Shown here piece after piece: positions 9,201 through 17,586 of a stretch of 64,000 nt of DNA. The notes beneath the pieces were generated by a model, which ran no database searches, was not told where the DNA came from, and saw nothing but the letters and a program-made list of their open reading frames with translations. Source of the stretch: Closterium sp. NIES-65 (lineage: Eukaryota; Streptophyta; Zygnematophyceae; Desmidiales; Closteriaceae). Position 1 is the first letter of the stretch. Each line of letters begins with the position of its first letter. A program made the position numbers and the translations under genes. The stretch lies in assembly GCA_948144175.1 (NCBI GenBank), contig CANXME010002303.1:186001-250000 (forward strand), given 5' to 3'.

Positions 9201-12188
9201 TGGGGGGAGGGACGGAGTGCGGTAGGGGAAGAGGCGGTAGTAGGGTACCGACTCGTCGAACGTGACGTCCTGGGAGGACAGAACACGTCGAGAGGTGGGG
9301 TGGTAAAACTGCCACCCAGGGGCGTCGGGGGGGAACCCGAGGAAGACGCAGGGAGAAGCACGAGGGGACAGCTTGTCCGCAGACAGGTCGCGAACAAACG
9401 CCCGAGATCCCCAGACCCGGAACGCCGACGCATCGCCAACCTTCCCCGTCCACAACAGAGCTGGGGAGGTCTCCGGTCGAGAGACCCTGGGGTGGAGGTT
9501 GATCTGGTGCGCAGCGTACCTGACCGCAAACGGCCACAGAAAATGGGGAGCAGCCGCATGCATCATGGACGTACGAGCGACGTCCATGACCATGCCAATG
9601 CGGCGCTCAGCGATCCCATTCTGCTGTGGTGAGTCCGGAAGCGTGAAGGTCTGACGGATGCCTCGCACACGACAGTAGGTACTCAGGAGGGCCGAGGAGA
9701 ACTCTCCGCCTCTGTCCGAGTGCAGACGCAAGACAGGGAAGTCAGAGCCAAAGCTTCTCCGAAGCTGAAGACGAGCTGCGCGGATCCAGTCGATCAACAC
9801 CTGAGTGACCTCACCCTTGCTGCGCAAGGGGAAGACTGTGGTGTAACGCGAGTAGTCGTCAACCACTAGCAGGAAGTAGCGCTCCTGACCCTGTCCACGG
9901 ACGCGGGCTGGGCCCCACACGTCCATGTGAAGCGTCTGCAACGGGGCCTCTGTCGGAGGAAACTGGGAGGAGTGAGGGGCAGCACGCTGGCGCCCCTCGA
10001 CACAGGGGACACAGGCAGGGCCAGGGCCCGGAGGAAGGGGAGGGAGGGACCGGGGAAGACCAGACACAAGGACCCGCGAGGCCATGCCTCTGAGCCAAAG
10101 CAGAGAGGGGTGGCCAAGGCGGTGGTGCCAGAGGAGGGTCTCGTGAGACAGACGACGACACGAACAAGGGGCAGACTCAGGACCAGACCTGGACGCTGCA
10201 GCAAACACCTGACCAGACGAAGGGGCCCTACCAGACGCAGTACCTGGAGGAGAAGCAGTGGTCAGTGTGTACAGGCTCGACCCCGGCCGACGTGTAAACG
10301 TAGCCAGGTGGCGACCTGTATCCGCCTCCGTACAGTGGGTCACCCGCTGACGAGCAGGGGTGAACTGGTGGACACCTGCATCCTGGAGGTCAGCACCACT
10401 CACCAAGTTCGTCGAGAACGAGGGGAGGTAGAGACCAGTCAGGGTGCCAGAGGGGGCCGCCGGACACGGGAGGACAGTGGAGAAGCGAGACAGGACAGGC
10501 CCCCCAGAGGGGTCCGCCAGGGACACCGCAACAGGCCGACTCAGCGGCGTGAGAGTGGTGCGGTCCCTAAAGAAGGAGCGAGACGCTCCAGAGTCAAGGG
10601 TGAAGGTGTGAGAGGCCGAAGCCGACACAGTACCTGAGAGGGCGGACTCACCAGTACCTGAAAGCACAGACGCACTGGCACCTAGAGCAGCAGCCTCACT
10701 AGTACCTGACGCGGCAGTACCAATGCCCGGGTCGGGCGGGAAACACCGGTAACAGTCATCCTCATCACTACCAGTCACAGCATACATAGCAGAGAGAATA
10801 GCATCAAAATCAAGATCATAAATAGCTACACCAGCCCTAGACAGCTCTCCCCAGCGGGGGATCTCAGCGGCCTCCGGAAACTGCTGACGCCAGGCGTCGG
10901 TCAGGCGGCCAAAGCAGCGACGGGCTGTGTGGGCGCCTCCACACCTCTCCCCTGCACGGTCACCAGTGCGAAGAACGTAGGGGCAGGGACCAAGCGCACC
11001 ACCGCGCTGACGCTGCAAGTACCACTCACGGAGCTGCTGAGGGCCGGGGACGGTGCGAGAGCGCTGCTGCTGCTGCGGCTGCTGCTGTGGCTGCTGCTGC
11101 TGCTGCTGCTGGCGCTGACCACCCCCAGAGCTGCTCCGCTGGGACGAGCCACTCCGACCCCCTCCTCCACCGCCACCCCCGCCTCCACCGCTACCCCCGT
11201 CGCCACCGCCACCTCCCCCACCAGGACCGTCGCTCCCACCGCTCCCACCGCCTCCTCCGCTACCACCTCCGCCGCCACCTCCGCCTCCACCGCCGCCACT
11301 ACTACCTCCACTCCCGCCACCACCCCCTCCGCCACCCCCACTCCCCCCTCCACCCCCACCGCCTCCTCCACCGCCCCCTCTGGCTCCACCCGCTCCCTTG
11401 CCCCCCTTGCCCTTGCCAGTGCGGCGTCTGCCACTGGGGGCAGACGCCGCGCCGACCGACTCAAAACCAACGAGGTCGGCCGCAGCGGCAGAGGCGACAG
11501 AGGGCAGCAGGGGGGAGGGACCACACCCCTCAAAGATGGGGGTGCGAGGGTCACCCCGAGAGGCCCCTACAGCGACAATACTCTTCTCAGCCGCTAGCAG
11601 GGACTCCTCAAGGAGGTCGACAGTGAGAGTGGTGGGACAGACAGAGAGAAACTGGTCCCTAACGACACGAAGGGACTCAGGAAGACGGGTGACGAGAAAG
11701 TAGAGAGTGATGTACATGGGAGGAGGGTTCGCAGCGCGGAACTCAGCAGGAAGGGCAGCGCGGTAGCGGGTGTCACTAGCGCGGAGGTGGGTAACGAGGT
11801 CAGCGACAGTGGGAAAGGAAGCGAGGTCAGGGAAGAGAAACGGTAGCATGAGGCGGCTAAGGGTAGCGGAGGAAGGGGAGGAGTAGCGCGCAACTACAGC
11901 GTCGTACAAGGCCTGAGCGGTCTTGCACTGACTAAAGTGGGCACGCTCAGAGGAAGGGAGGTGGCGACGCACAGCAAGACGTGCAGCAGCATCGCGGGTC
12001 GCCCACTTGGAGCGAACGGCAGAGTCAGCATCAGCAGGCGGGGCAGGGACAGCGCCAGAGACAAAGTCAAAGAGAGAGACCTCATCTACCGCATCACACA
12101 GTAAGTACAGCTGCAGATCCTCGACCCAGACGGCAAAGTCAATGGCCCTCCCCTCAGCGTCAAAAGTGAGAACATTGGGGGTAGCCAT
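6261..12188 (-). CDS. copia gag-pol polyprotein (1,975 aa), full length
   Basis: Single ORF; the start chosen is MATPNVL at 12188, the start shared with related copies (an in-frame Met 7 codons upstream is possible). Domains in order, approximate residues: gag 1-300; poly-Gly and Gln-rich tract 270-390; an unusual Cys/His finger near 410 (C-x13-C-x3-H-x4-C); aspartic protease DSGAS near 530; pre-integrase HHRLGHPS near 690; integrase core with DVWGP, VVDDYSRY and HSDRGGE to about 880; a low-complexity EPGGAE/Pro-rich linker 1000-1390; reverse transcriptase from about 1440 with LDFSTAFLQG and YVDD near 1650; copia RNase H with YVDNKAM, TKHIALRYF and ANTADVFTK, ending TGA at 6261. Order PR-INT-RT-RH defines Ty1/copia. 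Every expected catalytic motif is present, so it could be autonomous. Confidence 0.96.
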   Translation of the reverse strand: MATPNVLTFDAEGRAIDFAVWVEDLQLYLLCDAVDEVSLFDFVSGAVPAPPADADSAVRSKWATRDAAARLAVRRHLPSSERAHFSQCKTAQALYDAVVARYSSPSSATLSRLMLPFLFPDLASFPTVADLVTHLRASDTRYRAALPAEFRAANPPPMYITLYFLVTRLPESLRVVRDQFLSVCPTTLTVDLLEESLLAAEKSIVAVGASRGDPRTPIFEGCGPSPLLPSVASAAAADLVGFESVGAASAPSGRRRTGKGKGGKGAGGARGGGGGGGGGGGGSGGGGGGGGGSGGSSGGGGGGGGGGGGSGGGGGSGGSDGPGGGGGGGDGGSGGGGGGGGGGGRSGSSQRSSSGGGQRQQQQQQQPQQQPQQQQRSRTVPGPQQLREWYLQRQRGGALGPCPYVLRTGDRAGERCGGAHTARRCFGRLTDAWRQQFPEAAEIPRWGELSRAGVAIYDLDFDAILSAMYAVTGSDEDDCYRCFPPDPGIGTAASGTSEAAALGASASVLSGTGESALSGTVSASASHTFTLDSGASRSFFRDRTTLTPLSRPVAVSLADPSGGPVLSRFSTVLPCPAAPSGTLTGLYLPSFSTNLVSGADLQDAGVHQFTPARQRVTHCTEADTGRHLATFTRRPGSSLYTLTTASPPGTASGRAPSSGQVFAAASRSGPESAPCSCRRLSHETLLWHHRLGHPSLLWLRGMASRVLVSGLPRSLPPLPPGPGPACVPCVEGRQRAAPHSSQFPPTEAPLQTLHMDVWGPARVRGQGQERYFLLVVDDYSRYTTVFPLRSKGEVTQVLIDWIRAARLQLRRSFGSDFPVLRLHSDRGGEFSSALLSTYCRVRGIRQTFTLPDSPQQNGIAERRIGMVMDVARTSMMHAAAPHFLWPFAVRYAAHQINLHPRVSRPETSPALLWTGKVGDASAFRVWGSRAFVRDLSADKLSPRASPCVFLGFPPDAPGWQFYHPTSRRVLSSQDVTFDESVPYYRLFPYRTPSLPPPPLFLVPGPPPVVPLPPQGPAPSGVSQVDAVEPVEVTGDSGAAAGAEPGGAESRGAEPGGAESGGAGPGGAEPGGAEPGGAVPGGAVSGGTEPGGAEPGGAEPGGAVPGGASSHRGPLSPQELREWFARRWRRAAGAGGSSAAEGAAATRPGGARPVGAGAAGSECSPGAGPAEDVGAEPAVGGPTDGAPGAAAGGSGASGGSAGGAAGVGAPAGGAGAVPAVSGVAARPRPYFVPLLQQVLGLTPPPPSLEGPQPVRSQPQLQPASPLPAPSPYAGPTGGLTERREPASRPASPVRTERASGRGSRQRPPPVPGTHRMSLRPSTAPLRAPLPSPPASSLPALADPESDSLRAASPTVTRLLATAVTDPSFESSAASALVTELVDFAARCRLDYAARLVAESESACPPSVGGECALGTDVLEDRQEEFQCLAAASPRLASLLLAPEGDPDALDIPTPRSYAEAVEGPYSSQWQAAMDAEMASWKSTGTYVDAVPPPGANIVSGMWIFRVKRPPGSPPVFKARYVARGFSQRQGVDYFQTFSPTPKMTTLRVLLHIAAQRDYELHSLDFSTAFLQGSLHEEIWLRRPPGFTGTFPPGTQWSLRRPVYGLRQAPREWHDTLRTTLAALGFAPSTADPSLFLRTDTSLPPFYILVYVDDLVFATADTAGLAYVKSELLKRHTCTDLGELRSYLGLQITRDRARRTITLTQSHMVQQVLQRFGFTYSSPQATPLPTRHSLSALPSDESVESSGPYAELVGCLMYLMTCTRPDLAYPLSILARYVAPGRHRPEHMAAAKRVLRYLCSTSGMGLVLGGRSPVVLTGHADASWADDQATQRSSQGYTFSLGSGSVSWRSTRSSSVLGSSCEAEIYAGAMAAQELRWLTYLLTDLGELPRSPPVLYVDNKAMLALCREQRLEHRTKHIALRYFLARELQQRGQLRLAYVASEANTADVFTKALAPCDHQRFCTQLGLVPVLPHLLSS

Positions 12189-12229
12189 AGCAGCAGCTGA
12201 AAGTCTCACCGGGATGGGAGAGTCGGGTA

Positions 12230-13030
12230 GGTCAGCAGCAGGCGGCTCGGGCTGCTCAGGTACCGGGCGGCTCGGCTACTGCGGGGCGGCTCGGCTACTG
12301 CGGGGCGGCTCGGCTGCTGCTGGGCGGCTCGGCTGCTGCTGGGCAGCTCGGCTGCTGCTGGGCGGCTCGGCTGCTGCTGGGCGGCTCGGCTGCTGCTGGG
12401 CGGCTCGGCTGCTGCTGGGCGGCTCGGATGCTGCTGGGCGGCTCGGCTGCTGCTGGGCGGCTCGGCTGCAGTGCAGTGGCGGGGCCGGGACAAGGCCGGC
12501 GGTAGGGCCGGCGGTAGGGCCAAGTAGGAGCCGGCGGCGGGCCGAGTAGGAGGCCGGCGGCGGGGCCGAGTAGGAGCCGGCGGCGGGGCCGTGTAGGAGG
12601 CCGGCGGCGGGCCGAGTAGGAGGCCGGCGGCGGGCCGAGTAGGAGCCGGGGCCGGGCCGTGTAGGAGGCCGGCGGCGGGCCGTGTAGGAGGCCGGCGGCG
12701 GAGCCGAGTAGGAGCCGGCGGCGGGGCCGTGTAGGAGGCCGGCGGCGGGCCGAGTAGGAGGCCGGCGGCGGGCCGTGTAGGAGGCCGGCGGCGGGGCCGA
12801 GAAGGAGGCCGGCGCGGGGCCGCGTAAGGGGCCGAGTAGGAGCCGGCGGCCCGGGGCCGCGTAAGGGGCCGGCTCGGAGCCGCGTAAGGGGCCGGCGCGG
12901 GGCCGCGTAGGAGCCGGCGGCGCAGGGCCGCGTAAGGGGCCAGCGCGGGGCCGCGTAAGGGGCAGGCGGCGGGGCCGCAGGGGAGAGGGCGACCCGAAGG
13001 GTCGCTAAAACAAAAAAGGGCGCGCCTCGA
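12230..13030 (-). repeat. Minisatellite leader of the intact copia element
   Basis: Two arrays: 19-bp units of GCTGCTGGGCGGCTCG type at about 12290-12470, and longer units of GGCCGGCGGCGGGCCGAGTA type at about 12480-12980. It lies between PBS and gag. Frame is open upstream of gag for part of it, but repeat content argues against real coding. Confidence 0.85.
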
Positions 13031-13060
13031 GGCGCGCTTCGGTGGGCCCAAAAAAAATTC

Positions 13061-13089
13061 GGTCCTGGAGGGACCTAGCTCTGATACCA
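13061..13089 (-). promoter_or_regulatory. Primer-binding site and adjacent hairpin, intact copia element
   Basis: PBS TGGTATCAGAGC (minus strand, 13089-13078) directly abuts the 5' LTR. Hairpin GGTCC-CTCCA-GGACC follows 2 bases further in (13075-13061), then a GGGCCCACC box at 13049-13041. The same arrangement, with compensating stem changes, recurs in elements 1-5. Confidence 0.75.
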
Positions 13090-13220
13090 TGTGAAACTAT
13101 GAGCAGAGGAATGAATTGACTAAGTCAGAGTTGGGTACAAATACAACCCTAGCAAACTGTACCCCATATGTGCTACCCCACTATAGCCTACAAACATGCA
13201 TCAGCTATAATAATCTGACA
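13090..13220 (-). repeat. 5' LTR of the intact copia element
   Basis: 131 bp, no difference seen from the copy at 5926. Followed by GTCTC target-site copy. Confidence 0.95.
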
Positions 13221-13686
13221 GTCTCTTCATATCCTCTGTACTCATCTATTTATATTCTTGTATTTCTTTGCTTTTATCAACTTACTTTTGCCCTCACATA
13301 CTAGCGCAAGGTGGTTCAAGAGCTTTATTCAACGCTTCCGCTATTACAACATCTACTCAAACTTTAACTCTACAAAGATCCTAGGGCGTTTCAGCCCAAC
13401 ATGGTATCACGAGCAAGAGTTCCAATCCTTGGAACCTGTGATAATTTCTACAAATGGCCCACCACCTGAATCATCACCAGGAGCATCTTCAGGAGCAGGT
13501 TCGACCTACCACGTCTCACGGAGCATTACGTGGAGGAAATCTTCAACGCACCGTCGCATCATTTTGGGCGACTCAGCAAGACGAATTTCAAGGAGTTACA
13601 GCAAATTCCCTGGAAATGACTTCACAACTTCAACCCGGCAAGATTGCAGCTCTCCTCGTTTCTACACTTCTAACAGTGGAGGGGAG

Positions 13687-14211
13687 TGTTGAGAATATGT
13701 TTGTATGCTTTTATTATAAGTGCACTGTTCGAAGTGTGTTTACAGGGGCTCGCCATAGCGAGGGATTTGAACCTGGTGGCGAGTCAACGGGCCGCAATCG
13801 AACACAGCGGTTGCGACCCGCGTGGCAGCTCAAGAGTCGAATCGACAACAGGAGTCATCGTCTACAGTACGCGAAACTGACATGCGAGGCACGGCAGGAT
13901 ACCGCGCCCTTGCCGAAGCTGAAAAGTCTCGCCAGCGCAACTGTAACAAGGCAACCCAAGCGACGCAGCGCAACTGTTATACAGTTGCGCCTTGGTAACT
14001 GTTTGCCCTATGCATTTGCTATATAACAAAATGTAATGCCTTGCTCATATTACACAATTCTCAAGCTTGTGTCCGGCCTAACCTCGGCCGCTGCTTTGGC
14101 ACCACGTTGCAAGCCAGGAGAGCTACCTCTGAGTGACCAATAGCCCCGCCGTAGGGACGTCGTTAATTCCTAGAGCTTCCGCTGCGCTCTAGCGACTTCT
14201 TATTTCCAACA
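13687..14211 (+). repeat. Orphan LTR-like block (525 bp) inside element B
   Basis: Starts TGTTGAGAATATG, ends TTATTTCCAACA (terminal TGTTG/CAACA), and is directly preceded by a polypurine stretch (GTGGAGGGGAG), as a 3' LTR would be. It differs in sequence from the LTRs of element B. The 285 bp before it run from a PBS and begin a short gag-like reading frame at 13454. Either a second element has been reduced to one LTR, or element B is a recombinant. Confidence 0.5.
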
Positions 14212-14838
14212 TTTTTGTGGGGGCGATGAAGTTCGAGGCCGAAACTCACATTCGCGCCTCAGGCAGTGATGCTAAAACGACCAGCAAAACATCCACATTG
14301 ACTAATTAAAAAAACACTAACACTAAAATATGCCATATGTAAAGACCCGGGTATTATGTATTTTTTTCCTATGAGGAGACCCCCCCCCCCCCCCCTGTTG
14401 GAAACAATAAGTCCTAAGTGCGCTTCTGTCGTATCAAAATCCAAGGCACCAAGCGAAGCAGTCCCAATCGAAGCATCGAGTCAACCTCGGAAGTTGAGGG
14501 TAACCGCCTGGAGGTTACGAGAAAGTCAAAGGTCGCTGACCTTTGACTCGACAATTACAGCGCGACAGTTAAGGACACACAACTGACTCGTTACAGAGCA
14601 GTTGCCCGAGTCGCACTATATCGAACCGCAACAGCAATACAGTTATCTATCTATCTATTCGTATTCCCTGTACTCTTATATAAATCCTTGTATTTGCTTG
14701 TTTAATTTAATCTACTTTGCTCTCACACACCAGTGCAAGGTCGGTTCACAATCCTCATCAAAACGCTTCCGCTATTACAAGTTTCTACCCAAGAGTTCTC
14801 CTCTGCAAAGATCCTAAGGGCTATTTTTCAGCCCAACA

Positions 14839-15807
14839 CCCCCCCCCCCCCCCCCCCCTATTTTTTCCCTGTATTTTTAGCTATACCCTAGGGTGTTATG
14901 TCCGGGAGAATACGGTATCTGTACTTATACTTAGATACTTTGTGTCCATTAAAACTAAACTATTGAATGTATATACCTACGTTCTGATTAAAAATATTAG
15001 TCATTTTCTGAAATTTAGAACTTGATGTTACTCATATATATTATCACTTTTAAGTTGCTCCGCAACCCTAAGACGATTTCGTCGCCTCTTGTTTTTTTTG
15101 GCTCCAGATCACCGTACCTAGAAACGAACGCACTGTGAGCCGGGTCCACCTCAGCGCGCGGACACATATCCCCCACACAAGCTTCAACAGTGCCAGGTCC
15201 GCGTGGAAACCTAGGTAACCGGTTCCCTCGAGAAGAATAGGTCTGGCATTTTCGCACATGCGAGTTGCCATGCAATGTGGTTTGCCAAATCGGAGGTGGT
15301 TTCGGCGAGTGTCGTGCTGTACTGGCGAAAGTGTGCGAGCCATTAGAGCGGTCACCTCTGTCGTGGGCAGGACGCGGTGCTGTACCCTAGTTGGCGCGCA
15401 CGCTGCATGTAGTAACGTGAGTCACACGACTCGAGGTACGTGCAGCTGGCGTGCCGTCTCGTGAACAAAATCTGGTCGTGTCCGCCCTTTTTGTGTGACT
15501 TGAGGGATTGAAGAACTGTAAATGTAGGAGCTGGACACCCCCTCATCCAAAACTTGACGCTCCAACAGGCGGAAGCTGGCGCACTGGTAGCCAGTCAGTC
15601 GTCGTGACTCACAAACTTCCGCGCTTCTCCAGGCTCGCTTGTTCTGCTTCGCGCACAGGCTGCTGCAGGGACGCGCAGAAAAGAGCTGCAGTAGACCGAG
15701 AGAGCAGTGTGCGTGCGAGCAGTCAGCCGTTCGGAGCCGGCTGTGTCCAGCGCGCATCCGCATCCTTCCCCACACGAGCCCCCGAGTAGAGGATCCCGCC
15801 GCCCGCC
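14839..15807. other. Intergenic region before the PAO-family gene
   Basis: C-tract, the right end of the TA-flanked element, then about 150 bp of AT-rich sequence and about 700 bp of unremarkable sequence up to the ATG at 15808. It should contain the promoter and 5' UTR, but no core element could be assigned by eye. ORFs here are short and overlap on both strands. Confidence 0.5.
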
Positions 15808-17544
15808 ATGGAGGCAGCGCTGGGCTGTCGCGTCCGTCCGCGCGACGCGGTCGGGTCTGCGGCGCCACTGGCGGCGCGTCGTTGTCCCTCGGGCCGGTCT
15901 GCTCGCGCCGCGTCCAGTCCAGATTCCCTTGCGCCGCGTCCCCTCCTCCTCCGCGCGGCGCTGCATCCGCTGCAGCCGCGTCGCCACCAACTCGGCGCGA
16001 GCAGATTGCGCCTGCCGCAGCTCGGCTTGCGCCCGCCCGTGTCCGCCCGCCGCCCCCATCGCCCGCCGTCCCGCGTCGCCAGGGCGGCGCTCGTGGCGGA
16101 GTCGGCGTCCAGCGAAAGCAGAGATAATGTGACTGTAACGGGCGATGCAGAGGCGCAGCTGAGAGCGGCGTCAGCGGCGGAGGGGAGGGCGGAGGAGGGC
16201 GGGACGGTGGAGTGGAGCCGCGCGTGGTACGCCGTGGGCGTGACGGCTGACATGGACGCGACTCGCCCGCACGCCATCACAGTCGTGGGCCGCCCGCTCG
16301 TGCTCTGGCGCGACGCCGCGGGGTCGTGGCGCTGCTTCCTCGACCAGTGCCCCCACCGCCTCGTGGCGCTCTCCGAGGTAAACCCTGCCCGCGCCTCCCA
16401 CTGACCTGTTCCCACCGCACCTGTTCCCACCGCGCCTGTTCCCACCGCGCCTGTTCCCACCGTGCCTGTTCCCACCGCACCTGTTCCCACCGCACCTGTT
16501 CCCACCGCACCTGTTCCCACCGCACCTGTTCCTAGCCCACCTGTTCCCATCACACCTGTTCCCACCGCACCTGTTCCCACCGCACCTGTTCCCACCGCAC
16601 CTGTTCCCACCCCACCTGTTCCCATCACACCTGTTCCCATCACACCTGTTCCCATCATACCCCATCGCACCTGTTCCCATCGCACCTGTTCCCATCGCAC
16701 CTGTTCCCATCACACCTGTTCCCACCGTACCTGTGCCCACCGCGTCTGTTCCCACCGCACCTGTTCCCACCGCACCTGTTCCCATCACACCTGTTCCCAC
16801 CGCACCTGTTCCCACCGCACCTGTTCCCACCGCGCCTGTTCCCATCACACCTGTTCCCACCGCACCTGTTCCCACCGCACCTGTTCCCACCGCACCTGTT
16901 CCCACCGCACCTGTTCCCACCGCACCTGTTCCCACCGCACCTGTTCCCACCGCACCTGTTCCCATCGCACCTGTTCCCATCACACCTGTTCCCATCACAC
17001 CTGTTCCCATCATACCCCATCGCACCTGTTCCCATCGCACCTGTTCCCATCGCACCTGTTCCCACCACAACTGTTCCCATCACACCTGTTCCCACCGTAC
17101 CTGTTCCCACCGCGTCTGTTCCCACCGCACCTGTTCCCACCGCACCTGTTCCCATCACACCTGTTCCCACCGCACCTGTTCCCACCGCACCTGTTCCCAC
17201 CGCGCCTGTTCCCATCACACCTGTTCCCGCTGCACCTGTTCCCACCGCACCTGTTCCCACCGCACCTGTTCCCACCGCGCCTGTTCCCATCACACCTGTT
17301 CCCACCGCACCTGTTCCCACCGCACCTGTTCCCACCGCACCTGTTCCCACCGCACCTGTTACCACCGCACCTGTTCCCTCCGCACCTATTCCCATCGCAC
17401 CTGTTCCCACCGCACCTGTTCCCATCGCACCTGTTCCCATCACACCTGTTCCCACCGCACCTGTTCCCACCGCACCTTTTCCCACCGCACCTGTTCCCAC
17501 CACAACTGTTCCCATCGCACCCACCTCAATCTTATCACTTTCCC

Positions 17545-17586
<42 letters not shown>

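Larger units (their letters stand above)
5926..13220 (-). mobile_element. Complete, apparently intact Ty1/copia retrotransposon, 7,295 bp
   Basis: LTRs of 131 bp at 5926-6056 and 13090-13220 appear identical base for base and are flanked by the target-site duplication GTCTC (5921-5925 and 13221-13225). On the minus strand the order is: 5' LTR, PBS TGGTATCAGAGC (13078-13089, complementary to the 3' end of plant initiator tRNA-Met), hairpin 13061-13075, minisatellite leader, one uninterrupted gag-pol ORF, polypurine tract GCCTATGGGGGTG, 3' LTR. Identical LTRs plus an open polyprotein indicate recent transposition. Confidence 0.96.
5680..14838 (+). mobile_element. Old LTR element B, host of the young copia insertion
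   Basis: Left LTR from 5680 (TGTTGGGAACAAATAAG), interrupted at 5925 by the copia element and resuming at 13226 to end at 13401 (TTCAGCCCAACA). Right LTR 14396-14838 (TGTTGGAAACAATAAG to TTCAGCCCAACA, 443 bp). The two are clearly alignable but diverged. A PBS-like TGGTATCACGAGC follows the left LTR at 13402. The interior is about 1 kb and non-coding apart from a gag-like start near 13454, and it also holds an unrelated LTR-like block (13687-14211). No clean target-site duplication is visible, because both sides run into C tracts. Confidence 0.75.
5354..14910. mobile_element. Old TA-flanked DNA element (MITE-like), expanded by nested insertions
   Basis: The left end TACTCCCGGAAAAAACACCC at 5354 is matched in inverse at the right end (14891-14910 reads, on the minus strand, TTCTCCCGGACATAACACCC). 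Both ends are flanked by TA (5352-5353 and 14911-14912). Own sequence is probably only about 400 bp; the rest is the nested LTR element at 5680-14838. No transposase seen. The flanks, 5204-5351 and 14913-15060, are conspicuously AT-rich with no gene. Confidence 0.6.

Noticed and set aside
16400-17520. CRISPR-like array
   Set aside because: Units are directly adjacent with no unique spacers, in a eukaryotic intron; a minisatellite.
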